This document shows, piece after piece, positions 19,278 to 26,088 of a stretch of 64,000 nucleotides of DNA (position 1 is its first letter; each line of letters opens with the position of its first letter). The DNA lies in contig JAEFAE010000007.1 in assembly GCA_016291135.1 (NCBI GenBank), positions 1-64,000 on the forward strand, read 5' to 3'. Made by a program: the position numbers and the translations under genes. The notes under the pieces are model-generated. The model saw only the letters and a program-made list of their open reading frames with translations, searched no databases and was not told the origin of the DNA. The DNA is from Bacteroidales bacterium. Its GTDB lineage: Bacteria > Bacteroidota > Bacteroidia > Bacteroidales > F082.

Positions 19278-19288
19278 TCATAAAAATC

Positions 19289-21163
19289 ATGAAAAAACTA
19301 TACTTACTCATCATTACATGGCTGGTCTTTGCGACCTCGCAAGCGCAATGGGTCAACAACCCCGCGACCAACACCCTCCTTGCCTCTTGTGACGAGGACG
19401 CGACCGAAATCATTCTCGCCACCGACCCCGAAACGGGTGACACCTATGTCCAATGGATGCAATTCGATTCCAATGGATGGTCGCCCAACATACAACGCAT
19501 CACCCAGGATGGAGCACCCCAATGGGGCCATGAAGGCATCCATATCGGAGGGCAACAATTTGCTTCCTATTCGGAGGGGGTCGCCATGGCCGCCCTCTCA
19601 GGAGGGGGTGTGGTAAGCTGCTTCGCCGACTACGAGGGCCACACCTACGCTGTCAAGATCAACGCCGATGGCACCTTCCCCTGGGGAGCGCAAGGCAAGC
19701 AGCTCTTCGGAGGCCAAGGGTTCTCCCGTACCGAGCTGCTGGCAGGCACCGATGGCGGCGTATGGGCACTTGGCTCCGACTACGACGCAACCTACTTGTG
19801 TTACATCGAAGCCGACGGCACCCAAAAGCCGACCATCACCCTTTCCGATGTCGGAAAGTCCATCATCTTCTCACAAATGCTTCCCAATTCGGACAACGCC
19901 GTCTTTGTCATCTACGAAAGCTGCTTATGGGCTTACTCCTATTACTATGAAAAGGAGCTCTGGGTGGTCAGCTACACCAAGGAAGGCAACCAGGTCGCTC
20001 CCCCCGTCCGCCTCATGGCACCCCAAACGATTCCCGGAAGCTACTACCATTATGTGGTACCCGATGGCGAGGGCGGTGGCTATGCCTATCTTTGGCATGC
20101 TGCATCAGGCTCGTTCAACACCTACGTGTTCCACTTCGACGCCAACGGCGTCTCCACCATCGAAGACATCAACGGCGCTACCGTCCACAGCGACGACCCC
20201 GAAAACTACTTCCTGGATGCCTACGCCAGCGTGGATCCCGCAAGTCACGACCTGTTCATCGCCTATCAGCAGACCGATGCCGCCTCGCAACATGAATGCA
20301 AGATCTATGTGAACCGGATCAGTCCTACCGGCGAGCGGCTTTGGGGCGATGGCAAGGTGTTGTACGACAGCGGGACCATTCCCTGCTCCAGCCTCCGCAT
20401 CGACGTCTTCGAAGACCACTCGGGATTCTCCCTGATCTTCGAGAAAGGCGCAGACGCAAACGGCTACTACACCACCACGGAGGCCATGGGCTTCGACTTG
20501 GGCGGCACGGCCCTGTGGACCACCCAGCTGAGTTCGAATGCCTGCCCCAAGGCGTTTTGCCAGACCAGCACCGGCTTCCATTCCGGACAAAACATCGTGA
20601 CTTGGGTGAACGTCAACGAAAGCGCATTGTACGGACAAAATCTCCTGCCCAACGGCATGATGGGCCCCATCCCCACCGGTTGCCCCGGACCCACAGGTTT
20701 CCAAGGTGAATACCAATACAACCCTGAGGACGGTTCCTTCGGCGCCCTGCTCACTTGGGACCAGCCCGAAGAAGAGGTGGAGTTTTACAGGATCTATTGC
20801 ACCGACCTCGGCACTGGCGAAATGAAAGAAGTGGAGATTGGCGGCGCTGACAACTTCTATTTCGACCCCGCTCCCATCGGACGTTTCAACTACCAGCTCA
20901 GGGCCATGTGGGCCTACCTCGACTGTGGCCTCTCCCTGCCGGCCACTACCCCCGACGGTCAAGACCACGTCAGCGTGACCGTGACCGCCATCTCGGAGGC
21001 TTCCGAGGCTCCCATGACCACCATCCTGGGGATCTACACCCTGACCGGACAGCGCCTCCAAGCCGATCGGCTGGAAACCTTGAGCCCAGGGGTATATGTA
21101 CTCGAGGGACTGACCGCCGACGGGAAGCGCATCCACCACAAAATTGCGGTTACCCAAGAATGA
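19289..21163 (+). CDS. T9SS-secreted protein, tandem paralogue B
   Basis: A 624-residue paralogue of the preceding protein, starting 12 bp after it. Shared landmarks in the same order: signal peptide ending TSQAQWVNNPATN, GDTYVQWMQFDSNGWSPNIQ, INADGTFPWGAQG, DGEGGGYAYLWHAASGS, INRISPTGERLWGDG-like segment, FHSGQNIVTWVN, a fibronectin-III-like module and the type A sorting tail ending GVYVLEGLTADGKRIHHKIA. It has no own promoter that I can see and is probably cotranscribed with paralogue A. Function unknown. Confidence 0.85.
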   Translation: MKKLYLLIITWLVFATSQAQWVNNPATNTLLASCDEDATEIILATDPETGDTYVQWMQFDSNGWSPNIQRITQDGAPQWGHEGIHIGGQQFASYSEGVAMAALSGGGVVSCFADYEGHTYAVKINADGTFPWGAQGKQLFGGQGFSRTELLAGTDGGVWALGSDYDATYLCYIEADGTQKPTITLSDVGKSIIFSQMLPNSDNAVFVIYESCLWAYSYYYEKELWVVSYTKEGNQVAPPVRLMAPQTIPGSYYHYVVPDGEGGGYAYLWHAASGSFNTYVFHFDANGVSTIEDINGATVHSDDPENYFLDAYASVDPASHDLFIAYQQTDAASQHECKIYVNRISPTGERLWGDGKVLYDSGTIPCSSLRIDVFEDHSGFSLIFEKGADANGYYTTTEAMGFDLGGTALWTTQLSSNACPKAFCQTSTGFHSGQNIVTWVNVNESALYGQNLLPNGMMGPIPTGCPGPTGFQGEYQYNPEDGSFGALLTWDQPEEEVEFYRIYCTDLGTGEMKEVEIGGADNFYFDPAPIGRFNYQLRAMWAYLDCGLSLPATTPDGQDHVSVTVTAISEASEAPMTTILGIYTLTGQRLQADRLETLSPGVYVLEGLTADGKRIHHKIAVTQE

Positions 21164-21202
21164 TTTGAATTCGATACAATATAAACATTAAACATTTTTT
21201 AC

Positions 21203-22123
21203 ATGAAAAAGCATTTCTTTTTGGCCATCGCCCTCCCTGTTGCGTTCGCGTTGACCAGTTGCGGAGGTTCCTCCAAAGACAACAAAAAAGACAACAACGA
21301 AAACCAACAGCCCGAGACCGAGGTGGTCGAGGCTGAGCCCGAACCCGAAGTGAAGGAACCCGCCTTCCCATGGGACTTCCCAGAAGGCATCAAGAACGAG
21401 GGCCTGGCGGAAGGTCAACAGGTGCTTTCCATTCACAGCTTCTACCCCAATGCCCTCAAGGAAAAGAAGGATCCCGCCAACGAAGGCTACATCTTCTACA
21501 ATGCCACGCTGAGCGAGATCGGTGACACCAAATCGAAGGTCAAGTCTTTCGGCGATGCCATCGAGATGCCCAACTCCCTCATCATCCCGCTCCCTGAGGG
21601 ACAGACCGCCAAGAAAGGCGACATCATCCTGACCTGGTGGCAAACCGGTTCCGGTATGCAGCGTGCCATCGTCACCGATGCCAGCGACCCCACCGCACCC
21701 AAAGTCGATTATCTTGACCTGAACTACAAGGACGACGGCAAGGGCTTCGCCAATGAACACGCCAACGAGCAGATCAAGCCCAACACCTTCGTCGTGCTGA
21801 AAGACGGTGAATGGCAACCTGGCGCCCAGATCGTTGTCACTGGCAACGACAGCTACGAAGTGGGCACCCTCGTTTCCTCCACCGACGACAAAGTCCTGTT
21901 GAAGTGCTTCGCTGGAAAGATCCAGGTATTCGACAAGGCCGACTGCATCGTGCTGCCCCTGCACCAGAACCTGAAACCCGGCGACGAGGTAAGGGCCATC
22001 TTCACCAGCTACCTGAAAGACGGATACAAAGTCAAGAAAGTCGATGAAAAGATCGGCCGCGTATGGGTCGAAGGCGGCTTTGGCGACGCCATCGTGAACA
22101 TCCTCGAAGTCTTAAAGAAGTAA
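21203..22123 (+). CDS. Lipoprotein of unknown function
   Basis: A 306-residue protein with a lipoprotein signal (HFFLAIALPVAFALTSCGG; lipobox LTSC), followed by an acidic low-complexity linker (KDNKKDNNENQQPETEVVEA, residues 24-55) and a folded domain from about residue 58. Two short beta modules in the second half (LPEGQTAKKGDIILTWWQTG; WQPGAQIVVTGNDSYEVGTL) look like small SH3/Tudor-like barrels. I do not recognise the family. It lies downstream of the T9SS pair and ends at a strong terminator. Confidence 0.75.
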   Translation: MKKHFFLAIALPVAFALTSCGGSSKDNKKDNNENQQPETEVVEAEPEPEVKEPAFPWDFPEGIKNEGLAEGQQVLSIHSFYPNALKEKKDPANEGYIFYNATLSEIGDTKSKVKSFGDAIEMPNSLIIPLPEGQTAKKGDIILTWWQTGSGMQRAIVTDASDPTAPKVDYLDLNYKDDGKGFANEHANEQIKPNTFVVLKDGEWQPGAQIVVTGNDSYEVGTLVSSTDDKVLLKCFAGKIQVFDKADCIVLPLHQNLKPGDEVRAIFTSYLKDGYKVKKVDEKIGRVWVEGGFGDAIVNILEVLKK

Positions 22124-22165
22124 CGCAAGACCTTGTTGGCCGGATGACGGCCCAGGCACATACGG

Positions 22166-22202
22166 AAGAAGGAGCTGCGACCTCGCAACTCCTTCTTTTT
22201 GT
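22166..22202 (+). terminator. Intrinsic terminator after the lipoprotein gene
   Basis: A 15-bp stem with one mismatch, AAGAAGGAGCTGCGA (22166-22180) and TCGCAACTCCTTCTT (22183-22197), is followed by a T-run. It also separates the lipoprotein gene from the convergent tRNA-Val. Confidence 0.88.
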
Positions 22203-22204
22203 TG

Positions 22205-22279
22205 TGGGAACTGTTGGGCTCGAACCAACGACCCCCGCCTTGTAAGGGCGATGCTCTGAACCAACTGAGCTAAGCTCCC
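22205..22279 (-). tRNA. tRNA-Val (anticodon UAC)
   Basis: Read on the minus strand, the 75-nt gene folds into a complete cloverleaf: acceptor GGGAGCT/AGTTCCC, D stem GCTC/GAGC, anticodon stem TCGCC/GGCGG with loop CTTACAA (anticodon UAC), T stem GTTGG/CCAAC with loop TTCGAGC. The CCA end is not encoded. Confidence 0.96.
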
Positions 22280-22289
22280 TTTTGCGGCT

Positions 22290-22298
22290 GCAAAGATA
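22290..22298 (-). promoter_or_regulatory. -7 box of tRNA-Val
   Basis: The minus strand reads TATCTTTGC 10 bp upstream of the mature tRNA 5' end, the expected place for a tRNA promoter with a short leader. Confidence 0.6.
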
Positions 22299-22379
22299 GA
22301 CATTTTTTGCCAACCGACGGGAATTTGGAATTTTTTTTAAAAAAATAATCCAAGCGTGGCATGTTTGGATTTTATCCGC

Positions 22380-22388
22380 TATATTTGC
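22380..22388 (+). promoter_or_regulatory. -7 box of the TIM44-like/SPFH operon
   Basis: TATATTTGC, a perfect -7 box, lies 21 bp before the ATG at 22410. TTTG occurs at 22364-22367 but at only 12 bp distance. Confidence 0.6.
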
Positions 22389-22409
22389 GAAACAAAAAAC
22401 CGATTGAAC

Positions 22410-23318
22410 ATGACTAGAAAGCGTTTTCCCGCCTTACGCGCATGCCTCCCCTTCCTGCTCCTGGCATTGATCCTGGCGAGCACCTTCGTCGCCTTCGGCG
22501 ATGTCGGCAACCAAAACCGATACACCCCCGGCAGCGGTGGATCAAGCGGCGACGGCGACATCGGGGTATTGATCGGCTACTTGTTGGGTTTGTTCATCGA
22601 GAATCCCACGCTCGGCTTGATCGTATTGGTCATCCTGATCGTCTTCGTGTTGCTTCGTCGAAGGAAGAACAAGAAGCTGGGCAGCGATTCCAGTTACATC
22701 AACCAGCAGGTACAGCAACAGGCTCAAAACGATGTGGTGATGAACTTCACCGAAAGTGTGGCCGCCCAGGTCCGCCAAACCGATCCCGATTTCTCCGCAG
22801 AGAAGTTCCTCGGCTGGGCCCAGGAGGTGTTCATGAAGATCCAGGAGGCCTGGACCACCCGCGACTGGAAGGTCATCCGTCCTTTCGAAAGCGAGACCCT
22901 CTTCAACACCCACAAACAGCAGCTTGACGAATACATCCGTCTGGGCAAGATCAACGTCATCGAAAAGATCGGCATCAAGCACTGCTCGCTGAAGTCTTAC
23001 ACCGTCGATGGAGACAAGGAGGTGATGGTTGTGGCACTTAACGCCCTCCTGCGCGACTATGTCATCGACGCCACCACCCGCAACGTGCTGGAGAGCGACC
23101 CCAACCGCGACTGGTACATGAAGTATGAGTTGACCTTCAACCGCAAGGTGGGGGTCAAGACCCATCCCGGCATGAGCAACATGTCCACCACCAACTGCCC
23201 GAACTGCGGCGCGCCCACGGAGATCACTTCCGCCGGACAATGCCCCTACTGCGGCAGCGTCATCACCAACGGCGAACACGACTGGGTCCTCTCGAACCTC
23301 GTCGGCGTCAACCAATAA
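22410..23318 (+). CDS. TIM44-like domain membrane protein with zinc ribbon
   Basis: A 302-residue protein. The N-terminus has a signal-like hydrophobic stretch (CLPFLLLALILASTFVAFGD), a Gly/Ser linker, a second membrane segment (LGLIVLVILIVFVLL) and a basic stop RRRKNKKLG, placing the rest in the cytoplasm. A Gln-rich linker is followed by a TIM44-like domain (about residues 110-255; FSAEKFLGWAQEVFMKIQEA, RNVLESDPNRDWYMKYELTF). The C-terminus is a four-Cys zinc ribbon (CPNCG, CPYCG). It is paired with the SPFH/zinc-ribbon gene 54 bp downstream, which suggests a joint membrane complex; no function is established. Confidence 0.82.
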   Translation: MTRKRFPALRACLPFLLLALILASTFVAFGDVGNQNRYTPGSGGSSGDGDIGVLIGYLLGLFIENPTLGLIVLVILIVFVLLRRRKNKKLGSDSSYINQQVQQQAQNDVVMNFTESVAAQVRQTDPDFSAEKFLGWAQEVFMKIQEAWTTRDWKVIRPFESETLFNTHKQQLDEYIRLGKINVIEKIGIKHCSLKSYTVDGDKEVMVVALNALLRDYVIDATTRNVLESDPNRDWYMKYELTFNRKVGVKTHPGMSNMSTTNCPNCGAPTEITSAGQCPYCGSVITNGEHDWVLSNLVGVNQ

Positions 23319-23372
23319 ACGGATTCCAACAATTCATCAAATAAACAAAACAACAATCAAACACAGAACACT

Positions 23373-24698
23373 ATGGGACTTATCAAAGCAATTGCAGGAT
23401 CCATTGGCGGCACCATGCGTGACCAGTGGTTAGACCTAATCAAGTGCGACAACATGGACATGGACACCCTGATGGTGAAACAGACCACCAAATCGGGGCA
23501 GATCTCCAAAGGCAGCCGTATCATCGTGGCTCCCGGCCAGGTGGCCGTGATCTACGACACCGGAGCCGTTCTCGACGCCACCGCCGAAGAAGGCGTCTAC
23601 ACCTTCGACCAGTCGTCCTCGCCCTCCTTCTTCGGAGGCCAGTTCGGTCCGGTCTTCAAGGAAATGTGGCAGCGTTTCACCTACGGCGGCACCCCCGCCA
23701 AGGAGCAGGCCGTGTTCTTCTTCAACATCAAGGAGATCATGGACAACAAGTTCGGCACCGCCACCCCGATCATCTTCCAAGACTGGGAGCGCGCCAACAT
23801 CAACCCGAACACCGGACAATTCATCCCATTGGCCCTGAAGATCCGCTGCTATGGCAAATACACCTTCCGCTTGGACGACATGGGCGTCTTCATGCGCCAA
23901 TTCGCCGGCACCGGCAATGTCGTGAAGAAAGAAGTCCTGATCGAGCAGATGCGCACCGAAGTGGTGGGTGCCTTGAACAAGGTCATCAACGCACTCGGTT
24001 CCAAGGACAACAGAATCAGCGTCCTGGAACTGCCAAGTCACACCGACGACATGAAACGGCTGATGGATGAAGGCGTATTTGACCAACCCATCCGCGACAG
24101 GGGTGTCCGTTTGGTTGGATTCACCATCGAAAGCGTATCCTTGGATGAAGAAAGCCAGAAGAAGCTGGATGCCTACGACTATGGCGAAGGTCACCTCAAG
24201 ACAGGTAAGACCTTGGACATCATGGAAGATGCGGCCAACAACCCGAATGGTGCTGGCGCCGGTTTCATTGGCGTCGGCATGATGAACATGGGAACGGGCG
24301 GCTACTCTGGCAATGTCATGCAGGGTTCCCTCAATCCCCAGCCGAACTATCCGCCGCAACCCGGTTATGGTGGCTACCCGCAACAAGGTTACCCGCAACA
24401 AGGCTATGGCGCAGGATTCCAGCCTGCTCCGCAGCAACCCGCCCAGCAACCCGCCGGCGTGCCCTGCCCTAAGTGCGGCACGATGATTACCGGCAAGTTC
24501 TGCCCGAACTGCGGTGAACCCGCCCCGGCTCCGAAAGCAGCCAAGAAATGCCCGAAGTGCGGTACCGAGACCACCGGCAAGTTCTGCCCCGAGTGCGGTA
24601 CGCCGATCCCGGCCGACGAAGGCCCGAAGAAGTGCCCGAAGTGCGGCACCGAGACCACCGGCAAGTTCTGCCCCGAGTGCGGTACGCCGATGGCCTAA
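23373..24698 (+). CDS. SPFH-domain protein with three C-terminal zinc ribbons
   Basis: A 441-residue protein of the SPFH/virion-core-like (YdjI-type) family: residues 1-310 contain the SPFH fold (GSRIIVAPGQVAVIYDTGAV, KEQAVFFFNIKEIMDNKFG, RDRGVRLVGFTIESVSLDEE), lacking a transmembrane segment. A Pro/Gly/Gln/Tyr-rich linker (QPNYPPQPGYGGYPQQGY) precedes three tandem zinc ribbons, each CPKCG-x6/7-CPxCG. The last two ribbons are nearly identical in DNA (see repeat). It probably forms a scaffold at the membrane, recruited with the TIM44-like partner encoded upstream; this is inference from pairing. Confidence 0.82.
   Translation: MGLIKAIAGSIGGTMRDQWLDLIKCDNMDMDTLMVKQTTKSGQISKGSRIIVAPGQVAVIYDTGAVLDATAEEGVYTFDQSSSPSFFGGQFGPVFKEMWQRFTYGGTPAKEQAVFFFNIKEIMDNKFGTATPIIFQDWERANINPNTGQFIPLALKIRCYGKYTFRLDDMGVFMRQFAGTGNVVKKEVLIEQMRTEVVGALNKVINALGSKDNRISVLELPSHTDDMKRLMDEGVFDQPIRDRGVRLVGFTIESVSLDEESQKKLDAYDYGEGHLKTGKTLDIMEDAANNPNGAGAGFIGVGMMNMGTGGYSGNVMQGSLNPQPNYPPQPGYGGYPQQGYPQQGYGAGFQPAPQQPAQQPAGVPCPKCGTMITGKFCPNCGEPAPAPKAAKKCPKCGTETTGKFCPECGTPIPADEGPKKCPKCGTETTGKFCPECGTPMA
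24549..24691 (+). repeat. Tandem duplication of zinc-ribbon coding DNA
   Basis: Two 59-bp copies (24549-24607 and 24633-24691), 84 bp apart, differ at a single base (GGTACC versus GGCACC). They encode the second and third zinc ribbons of the SPFH protein and indicate a recent duplication or gene conversion. Confidence 0.85.
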
Positions 24699-24713
24699 CC
24701 CCATGCATTAATG

Positions 24714-24752
24714 CAAGTAGAGACGCCATCCATGACGTCTCTACTTGGTTTT
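24714..24752 (+). terminator. Hairpin after the SPFH gene
   Basis: A perfect 12-bp stem, CAAGTAGAGACG (24714-24725) with CGTCTCTACTTG (24736-24747), precedes a short T-run (GTTTTG). It probably works as a terminator, also for the convergent tRNA-Gly. Confidence 0.65.
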
Positions 24753-24760
24753 GAATGCCG

Positions 24761-24833
24761 AGCGAATAACGGGGCTCGAACCCGCGACCCTCAGCTTGGG
24801 AAGCTGATGCTCTACCAACTGAGCTACATTCGC
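24761..24833 (-). tRNA. tRNA-Gly (anticodon CCC)
   Basis: The minus strand gives a 73-nt cloverleaf: acceptor GCGAATG/TATTCGC, D stem GCTC/GAGC, anticodon stem TCAGC/GCTGA with loop TTCCCAA (anticodon CCC) and T arm GCGGG-TTCGAGC-CCCGT. CCA is not encoded. Confidence 0.94.
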
Positions 24834-24843
24834 AATTCGGATT

Positions 24844-24873
24844 GCAAAATTAAAAAAATTCTTGATAACGCAA
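24844..24873 (-). promoter_or_regulatory. Promoter of tRNA-Gly
   Basis: On the minus strand TTG (24871-24873), 18 bp, then TAATTTTGC (24844-24852). The -7 box ends 10 bp before the mature tRNA, the same spacing as for tRNA-Val. Confidence 0.65.
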
Positions 24874-24919
24874 GAAAAATTCCGTCTTCTTACTGCTAAA
24901 TTCTAAATTCCAAACAATC

Positions 24920-25642
24920 ATGCCCATCACCGAAAGAGAAGTTAAAATCATCCAAAAGAGCTTCCAGCCCAAGTCCTGGAACGACATCAAGACCCATGAC
25001 TCCTGGTCGGTCTTCAAAATCATGGCCGAGTTTGTGGACGGCATGGAGAAAATGTCGAAAATCGGTCCCTGCGTGGCCATTTTCGGATCGGCACGCACCA
25101 AACCGGAAGACAAATACTATAAGATGACCGAGGAGATTGCCAAAGGCATCACCAAACTCGGCTTCGGTGTCATCACCGGCGGCGGCCCCGGCATCATGGA
25201 GGCCGGCAACAAAGGCGCCAAGGAGGCCGGTGGCACCAGTGTGGGCCTCGAGATCCTACTGCCCTTCGAAGGCAAATGCAACGACTACGTGGATTTCGAC
25301 AAGAACATCCGCTTCAACTATTTCTTCGTCCGTAAGAACATCTTCATGCGTTACGCCCAGGGCTACATCGCCATGCCCGGAGGCTTCGGTACCCTCGACG
25401 AGATGTCGGAAGCACTCACCCTCATCCAAACGGAGAAACTCTCCGACTTCCCCGTCGTGCTTGTCGGGAAAGACTACTGGAAGGGGCTGATCGACTGGTT
25501 CAGGAACACGATGCTGCCAGAAAAGATGATCAAGGAAGAGGATTTCGACATCTTCCATGTGGTCGACACCGCCGAAGAGGCCGTGCAGGTCATCAAGGAT
25601 TTCTACGACCGGTTCAACGTCAAACCCAACCTCAATCTTTAA
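24920..25642 (+). CDS. LOG-family protein (TIGR00730-type)
   Basis: A 240-residue Rossmann-fold protein of the lysine-decarboxylase-like/LOG family, which in plants and several bacteria cleaves nucleoside 5'-monophosphates such as cytokinin ribotides to the free base. The signature PGGFGTLDE is intact, preceded by GGGPGIMEAGNKGAKEAGG. An N-terminal extension of about 50 residues before the VAIFGSAR strand is typical of one subgroup. Whether the product here is a cytokinin phosphoribohydrolase or a general nucleotide N-glycosidase is open. Its stop shares one base with the start of the next gene. Confidence 0.88.
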   Translation: MPITEREVKIIQKSFQPKSWNDIKTHDSWSVFKIMAEFVDGMEKMSKIGPCVAIFGSARTKPEDKYYKMTEEIAKGITKLGFGVITGGGPGIMEAGNKGAKEAGGTSVGLEILLPFEGKCNDYVDFDKNIRFNYFFVRKNIFMRYAQGYIAMPGGFGTLDEMSEALTLIQTEKLSDFPVVLVGKDYWKGLIDWFRNTMLPEKMIKEEDFDIFHVVDTAEEAVQVIKDFYDRFNVKPNLNL

Positions 25643-26088
25643 TGGAAATCCCTTTCCGTTTATTGGACATCGAAGGAGAAGGCTTCCATGTCATGATCCA
25701 AGGCAGGATCAATGACATGGAAGCCAACTTTTTGGTTGACACCGGGGCCTCGCGCTCGGTGTTCGACCCCAAGGTCATCACACAATTCATCGAAAACCCC
25801 ACCTTCGTCAAGAAGGAAGGCATCACCGCAGGCATTGGCGGCAGCGACCTCGAGAGCAGCACCTTCGTCATCGACGCGCTTCAATTCGGAGACATCGAAT
25901 TGAGGCAGTATGAGGCCGTGGCCCTCGACCTGGAAGAAATCCACGAAAGTTATGCAAAGCTGGGGCTCCCCCGAATCGACGGCATCCTGGGAGGCGACCT
26001 CCTCTACCGTCTCAAGGCCACCATCAACTACCGTTTGAGGAAGATCCGGTTCACCAAGCCCCGCTCACAAACCAGACGCAACAAATAA
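25642..26088 (+). CDS. Retropepsin-like aspartyl protease
   Basis: A 148-residue single-domain clan AA protease, starting with the last base of the LOG stop codon. The active-site segment is NFLVDTGASRSVFDP (Asp33), and the second conserved element is IDGILGGDLLYRLKATINYR. One catalytic Asp per chain implies a homodimer like retroviral proteases. No signal peptide or membrane segment is seen, so it is probably cytoplasmic. The last 61 bp are overlapped by the convergent T9SS gene. Substrate unknown. Confidence 0.82.
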   Translation: MEIPFRLLDIEGEGFHVMIQGRINDMEANFLVDTGASRSVFDPKVITQFIENPTFVKKEGITAGIGGSDLESSTFVIDALQFGDIELRQYEAVALDLEEIHESYAKLGLPRIDGILGGDLLYRLKATINYRLRKIRFTKPRSQTRRNK

